DNA from: Bacillus carboniphilus
GTDB lineage: Bacteria; Bacillota; Bacilli; Bacillales; JAIVKR01
Direction of reading: 5' to 3'
Length of the DNA: 64,000 nt
Assembly: GCF_020524035.2 (NCBI RefSeq)
Contig: NZ_CP129013.1
Location: forward strand, 124,001-188,000
Numbering within the stretch: the stretch's first letter is position 1; the number at the start of each line of letters is the position of its first letter. This document shows positions 43,601 through 51,790 of this stretch, in pieces. The position numbers and the translations under genes were made by a program. Below the pieces are notes generated by a model that was not told the DNA's origin, made no database searches, and saw only the letters and a program-made list of their open reading frames with translations.

Positions 43601-44207
43601 GAACGAATATCAGTATTATCGAGATTCAACAGCTCCATATATTCTATCACTTGCACTATTTGTCAGTATTTTAATCATGTCTATGATTGTCGAGTTTAGA
43701 AATCCAGTTGGTGAACCAAGTTCTACTATTTCCTGGTTTATCGCCAAGTATATGAAACTAGCTCTTTTTTCATTAGCACAGGCACTGTTAATCAGTTTGT
43801 TCGCATTGCTTGTTCTCAAACTACAAGTTGGAAACGCTCTTTTGTTTATTTTGTTCTCTATGTTTGTTGCTATTACTTTCTTGTCAATCATTATGTTCTT
43901 TGTTGCTTTAGCAGGTAACTTTGGACGCTTTATTGTATTATCCTTAATTGTGTTACAAGTACCAACTACGGGGGCAAACCTACCAATTGATATGTTGCCA
44001 CCATATTTAAGAACAATTAGTGTGTTAATGCCTATGACATACTCAAATGCAGGGTATAAATCAATCATTACGCTAAATGATTCGAGTTATTCGTTTGCAA
44101 ATTCAGCAGTATTATTTGTCTTTTTAGTGATCTTCACCTGCTTAACCTTAACGATCTTCTACTTCAGGAGTCAAAGAGGAATGGCTTTAGATCAAGTGGA
44201 AAAATAA
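40650..44207 (+). CDS. YhgE/Pip-family membrane protein with two arrays of 28-residue repeats
   Basis: 1185 residues, ATG behind AAAGGGGGG. The N-terminal membrane helix (ILSLVLVMLVPLVYVVILLS) is followed by the family motif VAVVNEDEGTILNG, a very long extracellular helical region, and about six C-terminal membrane helices from ~995 (YILSLALFVSILIMSMIVEF and on; ABC-2-like). The ectodomain has array 1 (LSDGSKxLDENLGLYVKGLx type, ~10 units) and array 2 (LKNGSAKISSGNxDVKExWE type, ~9 units), each 28 residues or four heptads per unit. B. subtilis YhgE is about 775 residues, so this is an expanded form. Pip is a phage-infection receptor in Lactococcus; the transport role is unknown. Confidence 0.85.
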   Translation: MNAIQLFLAELARLKERKVILSLVLVMLVPLVYVVILLSPKWSPYDYASNLPVAVVNEDEGTILNGEEMNVGEQLVDNLKEGKDLGWNFVSKQKAEKGLANQDYYLIVEIPKDFSESVTTVSDKDPKQAKIFYTQNEGLNFTASKVTESAANSIQKELSTLITGTYVTQVFTQLSDISVGFDKAADGASQVNEGLTKAKQEGTEKILNGLNEKSNKITELAEGSQKLDAGLGTYLFKLKENQPKIGKLADGSKILNEKLRLYLNGLKDSQPKIEELSDGSKTLEKGLGQYLNGLKKNQTGINALTEGANKVEEGLGLYAKGLTESQSKIKELSDGSKTLDENLGLYVKGLEDSQPKIKELSDGSKMLDENLGLYVKGLKDSQPKIKELSDGSKMLDENLGLYVKGLKDSQPKIKELSDGSKMLDENLGLYVKGLQDSQPKIKELANGAEKLDNGIESYLTSLQEKQPKIDELANGANNIHDKMDVLQKSLDKQTSDVEALANGAFRLEEGVIQLGDAVESELLPKSHDLKNGASLLNQKITELDQIIIILNQKISEYSGLGADERDEADLQEIKNISASVTNNMSKIQEASLSVSQGSEALVKGIDKESGGQSLQANIDHLSHGASDLNNGMSKFNQAWPVLVDNVSKLKDGASAIANGTTSVKDGWGMSIDVVSQLKNGTSKISSGNADVKESWEESLIPNASLLKNGSAKISLGNQDVKKSWEKTLIPNASLLKNGSAKVSSGTADVKKSWEETLIPNASLLKQGTAKISSGNADVNEKWENSLISNAIKLKNGSAKISSGNETVNSGWQTSIEVVSQLKKGSALVSSGNSGVKESWEKTLIPNASLLKKGSAKISSGNAGVKESWEKGLISNATKLTNGSGVISSGNKDVKEGWQTSIDGVTELKNGSAKISSGNGEVETGWTDLTEGVTEVDNGLLKLTNGSRELADSLVSGAEQTGDINTSDDNVTMFASPVQTEGSKVNEYQYYRDSTAPYILSLALFVSILIMSMIVEFRNPVGEPSSTISWFIAKYMKLALFSLAQALLISLFALLVLKLQVGNALLFILFSMFVAITFLSIIMFFVALAGNFGRFIVLSLIVLQVPTTGANLPIDMLPPYLRTISVLMPMTYSNAGYKSIITLNDSSYSFANSAVLFVFLVIFTCLTLTIFYFRSQRGMALDQVEK
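41310..42070 (+). repeat. 84-bp tandem repeats, array 1, in the YhgE-like gene
   Basis: About nine to ten units of 84 bp encoding 28 residues each. Three central units (about 41640-41950) are almost identical in nucleotides (GGATGGCTCAAAAATGCTAG shared), pointing to recent unequal exchange. Confidence 0.8.
42590..43450 (+). repeat. 84-bp tandem repeats, array 2, in the YhgE-like gene
   Basis: About nine to ten units encoding LKNGSAKISSGN-type 28-residue repeats with W near unit position 19, alternating two subtypes (ESWEKTLIPNAS and SGWQTSIEVVSQ). Partly homogenised at the nucleotide level. Confidence 0.8.
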
Positions 44208-44215
44208 TTGAAGTT

Positions 44216-44246
44216 AGCTCTCAGTCTATGATTGAGGGCTTTTTTG
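44216..44246 (+). terminator. Terminator after the YhgE-like gene
   Basis: AGCTCTCA / TGAGGGCT stem followed by six T. Confidence 0.75.
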
Positions 44247-44329
44247 TTATTGATATACTCTGAAATATTGACGAAATCATTTATAGCATCAATAATAGTG
44301 AAAGAATAAAAAATGACAAAGGTGAAAAA

Positions 44330-45796
44330 ATGAAAATCAATATACAAGGAATAAATGACACATATTATCATCGTTCAATTATTAATATTAGTAAGCTGTT
44401 TTTTGAGGATCCAACAATTGATTTTTCTGATAAACAAATAAAGGAATCTTTAAATCTTACTTTTACCTTTCACAATAATACAGTTAATGGTACATTGGAA
44501 AGTAATGGTGAATATTTAAATATAAGGAAAAAAATCTTATCTTTTGAAGATCGAAAGCAAGTTAACAAAGGAATAACCTATGTATTGTTGTCCCTTTTGA
44601 AAAAATGGACGGGATTAGAGCAACCATGGGGTATACTGACGGGAATCCGTCCGACGAAACTCTTTCATAAGATGTATCGTGAACAAGGTGAAAAGTCTCA
44701 CGAAGTGTTAAGAGGAGAGTATTTACTTTCAGAAGAAAAAATAAATATAATGCAAAAGATTGTTAACCGACAATTAGAAGTTATTCCCGACTTATATGAA
44801 CTTTCAAATGAAGTCAGTATCTATATTGGAATTCCTTTTTGTCCAACCAAATGTGCCTATTGTACATTTCCCGCTTATGCCATTCAAGGTAAGCAAGGTA
44901 AAGTGGACACGTTTTTAGAAGGATTGCATTATGAAGTCAAGGAAATTGGAAGATGGTTAAAGGAAAAAAACGTAAATATTACCACGGTCTATTTTGGAGG
45001 AGGGACCCCTACAAGTATTTCAGCAGAACAAATGGATCTGCTTTATGAAGAGGTGTATCGCTCTTTTCCAGATATGGATAAAGTTAGAGAAGTGACTGTA
45101 GAGGCAGGGAGGCCAGATACGATCACCCCAGAAAAACTTGAAGTACTTAAAAAATGGAACATTGATCGCATTAGTATTAACCCGCAATCTTATACGCAAG
45201 AAACTTTAAAAGCGATTGGTAGGCACCACACAGTAGAAGAAACCATCGAGAAATTTTATTTATCCCGATCTATGGGAATGAACAATATCAATATGGATTT
45301 AATCATTGGACTTCCTGGGGAAGGCATAGGGGAGTTTGAGCATACATTAAAGAAAACAAAAGAATTAATGCCAGAATCATTAACCGTTCATACGTTATCC
45401 TTTAAACGAGCAAGTGAGATGACTAAAAATAAACAAAAATATAAAGTGGCCAAGCGAAGCGAAATTGAATCCATGATGAAAAGAGCTGAAGAGTGGACAG
45501 AGAAAAATAATTATCACCCTTACTACTTATATCGACAAAAAAACATTTTAGGTAATTTAGAAAATGTCGGTTATGCCTTACCAGGTCAGGAAAGCCTGTA
45601 CAATATTTTGATTATGGAAGAAAAGCAAACTATTATCGGTTTAGGGTGCGGGGCATCAAGTAAGTGGGTTCATCCACAGACGGAAAAAATAAGTCAATTC
45701 TTCAATCCAAAAGATCCAAAGTCGTATAATGAAAGTTATCAGCATTATACTAATAAAAAGATTGAAGTGTTAAATGATCTATATAAAGGAAAATGA
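44330..45796 (+). CDS. hemZ: HemZ, oxygen-independent coproporphyrinogen III oxidase-like radical SAM enzyme
   Basis: 488 residues. The 4Fe-4S motif is FCPTKCAYC (Cys 171, 175, 178); GGGTPTS and the downstream TVEAGRPDTI and GLPGEG segments complete the radical SAM/HemN core. The N-terminal ~160-residue domain (with WGILTGIRPTKL) is specific to HemZ. In B. subtilis HemZ converts coproporphyrinogen III to protoporphyrinogen IX anaerobically and is under redox control; no clear FNR or ResD site was visible upstream. It is monocistronic here, with hairpins downstream. Confidence 0.93.
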   Translation: MKINIQGINDTYYHRSIINISKLFFEDPTIDFSDKQIKESLNLTFTFHNNTVNGTLESNGEYLNIRKKILSFEDRKQVNKGITYVLLSLLKKWTGLEQPWGILTGIRPTKLFHKMYREQGEKSHEVLRGEYLLSEEKINIMQKIVNRQLEVIPDLYELSNEVSIYIGIPFCPTKCAYCTFPAYAIQGKQGKVDTFLEGLHYEVKEIGRWLKEKNVNITTVYFGGGTPTSISAEQMDLLYEEVYRSFPDMDKVREVTVEAGRPDTITPEKLEVLKKWNIDRISINPQSYTQETLKAIGRHHTVEETIEKFYLSRSMGMNNINMDLIIGLPGEGIGEFEHTLKKTKELMPESLTVHTLSFKRASEMTKNKQKYKVAKRSEIESMMKRAEEWTEKNNYHPYYLYRQKNILGNLENVGYALPGQESLYNILIMEEKQTIIGLGCGASSKWVHPQTEKISQFFNPKDPKSYNESYQHYTNKKIEVLNDLYKGK

Positions 45797-45807
45797 TGAT
45801 CAGTGGG

Positions 45808-45877
45808 GCTAATGCTGTTGTTTTTTTAAAACGACATTAGCAAATTTAACTCGTAGGCAGTTCATTATGCCTACGAG
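45808..45877. terminator. Two hairpins between convergent hemZ and the FUSC gene
   Basis: GCTAATG..ACATTAGC encloses a T/A-rich segment, with T-runs on both strands, and CTCGTAGGCA / TGCCTACGAG (45850-45877) is a perfect 10-bp stem. Confidence 0.6.
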
Positions 45878-45928
45878 AAACCTCTATACTTTAGTTGGGA
45901 TTTTGGCATTCTTTTCTATAAATTTTGT

Positions 45929-46912
45929 TTAACTGTTGAACAATGTCATGAATAGAAAGGACTCATAAATTAATATGCGATCCGGATGAAACTGTTCATG
46001 ATGGTCACGACATTCATTGGATAAGTGGTGCCAAAATAATTGATCTAACTCATCAATCGACTTAATGTGTGCTTTATCCATGGCATGGCAATGATCTCTT
46101 AAACTATTAGAAATATATTTACTTGCTATTAAAATGATTTCTTTATTTTCCTTATTACATTCAATGTCATGAATAAACTGAATGTTTCCAAGGTGAAATA
46201 TAAGTTGCTGCAAGTTTAAAAGTCGTTTCTGAATATAGTGATATTGCTTCATTTCTTTTTTAGAATGACGGTGAAGCTTCCAATCCACTTTTTGATAGGA
46301 TAGTAGTTTGGTGGTCATTTCAATATCTTTTGTCAATTGTTCAAATAAAGGATCAACCGTGCTATGCCTGCCATTCATCATATCTGCTACTCTTTTATCT
46401 AAATACTCTCCAGATTTCTCATACAATTGATCCATTTTTTTCATAATAACCGGTGTATAGTCAGGTGGAAGTATCAAGAAATTAATAGCCGTTGATACGA
46501 TTAATCCAATGGTAGTTGTCATTAAGCGAAGAAAGAAACTAGCCAAATATCCAGATGAAGTAATAGGGATCATGGCTACTGCGGTAATTGTGGCAACTAA
46601 TGTTCCTTCTTCTAATTTTAATTTTTGACAGGTGAAAATGGTTAATACAGCTGCAATTCCATACGAAATAGGGACATTACCAAATAGATAAGTTAACGTC
46701 ATCGAATAAGCAGGCCCAATTGCGGAAGCTGGAAAACGAATGAGTCCTTTTCGAAAAGAATCCGTTGCAGTTGGCTCAATCGTCACAATAGCTGTAATAA
46801 CGGCAAAAATCGAGGGAAGCTCGAAATAATGACAAATCCAAGCTGTTATAAAAACTGCAATCCCTGTTTTTATAATTCGTCCTCCAAAAAATTTTCCTTT
46901 TATCCACTTCAT
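45929..46912 (-). CDS. FUSC / aromatic-acid-exporter-like membrane protein
   Basis: 327 residues: four to six N-terminal hydrophobic helices (GIAVFITAWICHYF, FAVITAIVTIEPTATDSFRK, VATITAVAMIPITSSGYLAS) and a C-terminal cytoplasmic helical domain, matching the ArAE_1/DUF939 type common in Bacilli. The conserved TIEPTATDSFRKG loop supports the family. Related proteins export aromatic acids or other organic anions; the substrate is not predictable. ATG 46912, behind AGGAGTT. Convergent with hemZ. Confidence 0.8.
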   Translation of the reverse strand: MKWIKGKFFGGRIIKTGIAVFITAWICHYFELPSIFAVITAIVTIEPTATDSFRKGLIRFPASAIGPAYSMTLTYLFGNVPISYGIAAVLTIFTCQKLKLEEGTLVATITAVAMIPITSSGYLASFFLRLMTTTIGLIVSTAINFLILPPDYTPVIMKKMDQLYEKSGEYLDKRVADMMNGRHSTVDPLFEQLTKDIEMTTKLLSYQKVDWKLHRHSKKEMKQYHYIQKRLLNLQQLIFHLGNIQFIHDIECNKENKEIILIASKYISNSLRDHCHAMDKAHIKSIDELDQLFWHHLSNECRDHHEQFHPDRILIYESFLFMTLFNS

Positions 46913-47140
46913 AAATAAAACTCCTAAATGATCATTTGGTTACAAAATACGCGAAAGTGCTAAATACGTTTATATTATTATTATAATGAATGATATAGTA
47001 ATTGGACAAAAAAATTCGTATTAGTGGTTGTTTCCTGTCATTTTCTTGAGGTTTACAACAACTTAAAGATGAATGAGGAAGGAATTTTCATTTCTATAGA
47101 GAATAGTTTGTAATGAGAATATAAGAAGGGATGGGATAAT

Positions 47141-47928
47141 GTGGAAAACACAATGGAAGCAGTTCAACTTGAAACAAAGGGGAAAACAGCAATAATTACA
47201 CTAAATAGACCAGATTCGCTAAATTCAATAAATGATGTAATGATGAAACAATTAGTTGAAGCATTAGATAAGGTTGATGAAGGGGATTATAACCTTTTAT
47301 TTTTAAAAGGGAATGGAAAAGCATTTTCATCAGGTGGAGACATAAAATTGATGCTTCAAAATGATAGTCCGGAAGGTTTCCAAACCTTTATGAAAATGAT
47401 TGGTGACATGGTCGTTAAGTTGTATGATATGAAAGCGATTACAATCAGTGTGATTCATGGGGCAAGGCTGCAGCAGGATTAGGATTAAGTTTAGCTTTGG
47501 CATGCGACTATGTATATGCTAAAATGGATTCGAAAATAGCTATGAACTTCATCGGTATTGGCCTAATTCCTGATGGTGGTGGTCATTATTTTATGAAGAA
47601 ACGATTAGGTGAAGTAAAAGCGAAGCAATTGATCTGGGAAGGTAAATCGTTAAGTGCAGAAGAAGCAACTAGCATCGGGTTAATAGATGAATCTTTTGAT
47701 ATAAATGAAGTAGAAAAAATAGAAGAGATTGCAGCTGTTTTAAGTCGCAAACCGTTAAAGGCGATGAAAACAACGAAAGAGCTTTATCGAAAAGTTGAAG
47801 GTGACTCGTTAGAAAACGTTATCATGCTAGAAACAAAACTTCAAGGCGAGATGAGACGTACTTATGATCATCAAGAAGGTATTCGTGCTTTTGTAGAAAA
47901 AAGACGTCCCAACTTTAAAGGGGAATAA
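47141..47928 (+). CDS. yhaR: Enoyl-CoA hydratase/isomerase-family protein (frameshift near 47459-47476)
   Basis: Crotonase fold. Oxyanion-hole segment one is FSSGGDIKLML; segment two is split. The first frame ends VIHGARLQQD, the next frame supplies AAAGLGLSLALACDYVYAKM, then IGLIPDGGGHYF. A net +2 or -1 indel within ATGGGGCAAGGCTGC joins them; two single extra G would suffice. The repaired length is about 262 residues, typical. Members hydrate or isomerise acyl-CoAs; the catalytic glutamate positions of true hydratases are not both evident (GGG in the second motif). Named yhaR from position between hemZ and yhaQ. Confidence 0.72.
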
Positions 47929-47933
47929 AGGAA

Positions 47934-47973
47934 GCCATAAGTAGTGATAACCCATCACTACTTATGGCTTTTT
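47934..47973 (+). terminator. Strong terminator after yhaR
   Basis: GCCATAAGTAGTGAT / ATCACTACTTATGGC, a perfect 15-bp stem with a 5-base loop, followed by five T. Confidence 0.92.
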
Positions 47974-47978
47974 AGTTA

Positions 47979-48216
47979 ACAGAGTAAGAAAGCATATAAA
48001 TAGGTTCTTATTTGGATGGTGCTTTTATTTTTGTCTAGCTCCAGCGCCTAGCTAGGAGACGCCTCCAGGAGGGAGGTGGATCTACGTTGCCACAGGACGT
48101 GGCTGTTTTTAGTAGATCTTCTGTAATCGTCACGTAGAACAAAAGATAAAGAACATCTTTCTTTTCTCCACGCCTTATGCTTGTCGTGGCTGAGCAAGGC
48201 GCTTGCGCTTTTCTTA
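47979..48216. repeat. Interspersed structured repeat, copy D
   Basis: It begins ACAGAGTAAGAAAGCAT and contains TTTTTGTCTAGCTCCAGCGCC, the hairpin GATCTAC-GTTG-CCAC-AGGAC-GTGG ... GTAGATC (minus-strand loop GUCCU) and the module AAAGATAAAGAACATCTTTC. It ends GGCGCTTGCGCTTTTCTTA next to the stop of the minus-strand gene. Modules are shared with copies A, B and E. Confidence 0.75.
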
Positions 48217-48217
48217 A

Positions 48218-49349
48218 TTAAACGACATAATACCATTTCAGCTTATGAAGGATTAATGCAAGTATGGTCCAAATCAATAAAATAAAAGCTGCATAGCCTA
48301 GTTGAGGATAAGCAGTAAAAGATGCGATCCAATTATATAGAAAGTGTGAAAGTGATTGTTCGTTTTGTCCTATAGGTATTTTAATATGATATAGAATAGA
48401 ATTAAGGATAAAACTCCCGAAATAAATTAAAAAAACTATTTCTTCCAAAACCCTCTAAAAAAAAGTTAATAGGGTTTAACAAGCTAGTTTGTTTACTTAT
48501 TTGAAAATGGTCATAGATTAAATATAGGAACGATAATGATAGACAAGTAGCTCCAGCAGTTAATAAGGAAAATGAGGGTGTCCAAATTTTTTTATTAAAT
48601 GGCAGAAACTCCTTCCAAATGAACGCGAATATTACAATGATTGATCCATAAATGAATAACTGTTTCCAAACAGTGCCCGTTTTTCTATTCAATAATATTC
48701 TCCCCATTGCGAATCCAATTAAAGAATTTGATAAAGCTGATAAACTTACTAAAAGGCCTTCTGGATCATAGCCAGGTTTTCCTTGGTGATATAAATGGTT
48801 CTCACCAAAGATAAAACTGTCAATGGGTTGTGATGGGTTGCATGTTGGTTGTGGAAGGCTTTCGGAACATCCTTCGCTAAAAGAAATCACAAATCCTCCA
48901 TATAAAGACGTGATGAATAAAGCAATTATCATTATTTTTAATGGAGATTGTGTAATTCTTGTAATTATAGCGGTTAATACTCCTATAATAGCGAATAGCT
49001 GAAGAACTCCTGTAAAGCGTAATGTCGCAAAATCCAAATTCCATGAGATGATCATTGTAAATATAAGTCCATAAAGAATGAATAAAAATGTCCTTTTAGA
49101 TAATTTAAGCCAATTAACTCCTTTTTTATAGCCTATGGCCATACTTGTTCCTATCATCGTTATGAATGCTGGTAAGATAAAGTCTATTAAGGTTATCCCA
49201 TACCAATCAGCATGGTGAGCAAAATGATATTCATAGTCTCCTTTAGGAATGGCAGTTAAAAACACACATAAAATGATTACCACTCCTCTTAAAATATCAA
49301 GTGAGTAAATTCTTGATTTTGCGATTTCTTTATTTACAGTTTGCTGCAT
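48218..49349 (-). CDS. Heparan-alpha-glucosaminide N-acetyltransferase/YeiB-like membrane acyltransferase (frameshift in a T7 run)
   Basis: From ATG 49349 (behind AAGGGAAAC; the frame is open further upstream without a ribosome site): MQQTVNKEIAKSRIYSLDIL, then RGVVIILCV, the LDxLRG start of this family, then about ten membrane helices. The observed frame breaks after GFGRNSFF; with one T fewer (plus-strand A7, 48429-48435) it continues IYFGSFILNSILYH to the usual last helices and stops at 48218, about 376 residues. Such proteins may acetylate cell-envelope sugars; the specific role is unknown. The 3' end abuts repeat copy D. Confidence 0.72.
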
Positions 49350-49578
49350 ATTTGTTTCCCTTCTATTTTTTTCTTTAGATGTTATTATACTATAAAAATC
49401 ATACTCGAAAAAATAGGATAAGAGATGAAGATCCATTGAAATAAAAGACTTTATATTTCATAACCATTTCATTTTGGTCATATTATGTAACATAAATGAA
49501 ATATTTTATATGTTTATGAAACAATACAGCAAAGTTAATCGTCTAATATATAAAGACATTAACAAATGAGGTGATCTT

Positions 49579-50382
49579 ATGAAAAAGGTATTGGTATTAT
49601 CGTCTGTTCTTTTTCTATCTACAACATCCGTTGCTTATGGGGTTTATGACCAAATACATCAAGAAAATAACTATTCTAATCGTATTGAAGAAATCCAAAA
49701 GTCAACACAACCGGAAAAACTAGTTTCTTTGTCATCGAAAGAGTTTTCAAGAGTTGAACAAAAAGATCAAAAAATGACTATAACAAGTCAAGAAAAAGAA
49801 ACACAAGAACAAGATCAAAATGTCGGTGAAGCTGAGGTTCAAGTAACGGAGGAAGAAAAAGAAATTATAGAACAAGGTCAAAATACTACTGCAGGTGAGG
49901 TTCAAAGAGAGGAAAAAGAAAAACAAACGGATAAAGAAGAAAGTGACAAAGCTTTGATTGAACCAACTATCGATGACTTTTATGAATTAGTAACGACCTA
50001 TAAAGGTGTTTATAAATCTATTTTGACTAATATAAATGAAAATGAACAACATGAAGATCTTTATAATCGTTTAGAAGGTTATCAAAGTTTTAACGATCTT
50101 TATGTGGAATTTGAATCGGTAGCAACACAAACGGCTGTTAATAACCTTCTATGGGGCTTCATTGAAACAGAAGAGGGTGTGTTCGTCCTTCCAGCTTGTG
50201 GCCCAATGTTGCCAGATGTTGATCTACAAAGTGACTATGAATTAACCAAAATATCTGATAGTGAGTTTATGTTAAAGCAATTCATCAATTATGAGGAGAG
50301 TATGTATACTCCTGGAACGTGGACGATCACAATGACAAGACAAGGAGATGATTTTATATTAAAAGATTATCATTTCGAATAG
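49579..50382 (+). CDS. Secreted protein of unknown function
   Basis: 267 residues, ATG behind GAGGTGATC. An N-terminal signal sequence (KKVLVLSSVLFLSTTSVAYG) has no lipobox. Then comes a linker rich in E, Q and K (residues ~30-120, two near-repeats of QEQDQNVGEAEVQ/EQGQNTTAGEVQ character) and a C-terminal alpha/beta domain of about 140 residues ending WTITMTRQGDDFILKDYHF. I do not recognise the family. Monocistronic with a long terminator. Confidence 0.6.
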   Translation: MKKVLVLSSVLFLSTTSVAYGVYDQIHQENNYSNRIEEIQKSTQPEKLVSLSSKEFSRVEQKDQKMTITSQEKETQEQDQNVGEAEVQVTEEEKEIIEQGQNTTAGEVQREEKEKQTDKEESDKALIEPTIDDFYELVTTYKGVYKSILTNINENEQHEDLYNRLEGYQSFNDLYVEFESVATQTAVNNLLWGFIETEEGVFVLPACGPMLPDVDLQSDYELTKISDSEFMLKQFINYEESMYTPGTWTITMTRQGDDFILKDYHFE

Positions 50383-50402
50383 AAATAAAGGTCAACAAAA
50401 AG

Positions 50403-50455
50403 ATGGAATCCATTTTGAATTTGGTGTATCAAATTCAAAATGGATTCCATTTGTT
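50403..50455. terminator. Long bidirectional terminator
   Basis: A 21-bp perfect stem (50403-50423 with 50430-50450) with 6-base loop GTGTAT, starting ATGGAATCC and ending GGATTCCAT, followed by TTGTT. It serves both the secreted-protein gene and the minus-strand gene beyond. Confidence 0.85.
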
Positions 50456-50708
50456 CATTTTTTAATCGGTTCACCTGAAACAACATGCCAATGAAGGTGT
50501 TTAGAGTCTTGCGCGTTTCTTCTTACCTATGAAATAAGATCATTTTTCCTTTTGATGTGGTGCAACGGTGGGTATGTTCAGAAAAACCTTTCTCTTGTAA
50601 AAGATCTTCACCTTTTAATTTGGCTATTTTTTCATCCTCTGCTTGAAACGTTTCATCTAATAACTTCTCACCATCTTTTGAAAATACAGTTAAATAGTAT
50701 GTCTCCAC
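50455..50708 (-). CDS. Small conserved hypothetical protein (possible frameshift near the C-terminus)
   Basis: From ATG 50708: METYYLTVFSKDGEKLLDET, then SEHTHRCTTSKGKMILFHR and a stop at 50523. Immediately beyond, another frame encodes RNAQDSKHLHWHVVSGEPIK ending at 50455, a conserved-looking tail, and nothing else explains that stretch. A net -1/+2 indel would join them to about 84 residues. No family function recognised. The ATG has no strong ribosome site (GGGGGAATAAAC upstream is plausible). Confidence 0.55.
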
Positions 50709-50890
50709 TGTTTATTCCCCCAGTTGTGTAAAATTATGTTACAATCCATGTAGGACTCTTTCACCACTTATATTCTACTGAAATAGTAAAAAATCCTCTA
50801 TTAAATTTATAGAAAAATCAAATTAGAATGAAACTATATGATATATAAAACGTAGTATGAAAGTGAAATAAAAAAAAGGGGTGGGGTAAA

Positions 50891-51790
50891 TTGACTTTAA
50901 AAATAACAGAAGTGACAAAAAAGTTTGGTAATTTTACAGCTGTTGACAATCTATCGCTAAAAATTCCAGAAGGTCAAATATTCGGATTTTTAGGGGCGAA
51001 TGGAGCAGGAAAAACAACGACCTTTAGGATGGTCATTAGTTTATTAAAACCAACGTATGGGAAAATAGAATGGAATGGTAGGAAAATTAATGAGCAACTT
51101 GTTAATCAGATAGGGTATTTACCAGAAGAGAGGGGGTTGTACCCAAAGTTAAAAGTGATTGACCAAATCGTTTATTTAGGACGATTAAAGGGAATGAAAA
51201 AAAGAGAGATCGAAAAGCATCTTGAGGAATGGCTAAAGCGATTTAAAATTTCAGAATATAAACATAAACGAGTAGAAGAACTCTCTAAAGGTAATCAACA
51301 AAAAATTCAGTTTATTGCTGCAGTTATTCATCAGCCTAAAATATTGATATTAGATGAACCTTTTAGTGGCTTAGATCCCGTAAATGTAGAGTTACTTAAG
51401 AAAGCAGTAATTGATTTAAAAGAAAAAGGAACGACGATTGTTTTTTCTAGTCATCGCATGGAGCATGTAGAAGAATTGTGTGAATATTTATGTATTATGC
51501 AAAAAGGTTCTCCTATTGTTCATGGAAATTTAAAGAAAATAAAAAATGACTATGGAAAAAAGACTGTTTTTGTGCAAGGGGAATTTGATTATCATTTTTT
51601 AAAGGAGTTCCCTGGTGTTACACGATATAAGGAATCAGGAACTGGAATTGAGTTATTAGTAGAAAATCAAGCACTGTCTCAATCCATTTTATCAGAGGTT
51701 CATAAGAAAGGATTTGTTCACACGTTTAAACTGAAGGAGCCTTCATTAAACGATATTTTTATTGATAAGGTAGGTGCTTCTTATGAATAA
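50891..51790 (+). CDS. yhaQ: YhaQ, ABC transporter ATP-binding protein (Na+/drug efflux type)
   Basis: 299 residues, TTG start behind AAGGGGTGGGG. Walker A GANGAGKTTT (~37-46), signature LSKGNQQKIQFIAA, Walker B ILILDEPFSGLDP, switch SSHRME. The C-terminal DUF4162-like domain ends with LKEPSLNDIFIDKVG. It matches the NatA/YhaQ class whose partners are ABC-2 permeases. It overlaps yhaP by eight bases. Confidence 0.92.
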   Translation: MTLKITEVTKKFGNFTAVDNLSLKIPEGQIFGFLGANGAGKTTTFRMVISLLKPTYGKIEWNGRKINEQLVNQIGYLPEERGLYPKLKVIDQIVYLGRLKGMKKREIEKHLEEWLKRFKISEYKHKRVEELSKGNQQKIQFIAAVIHQPKILILDEPFSGLDPVNVELLKKAVIDLKEKGTTIVFSSHRMEHVEELCEYLCIMQKGSPIVHGNLKKIKNDYGKKTVFVQGEFDYHFLKEFPGVTRYKESGTGIELLVENQALSQSILSEVHKKGFVHTFKLKEPSLNDIFIDKVGASYE

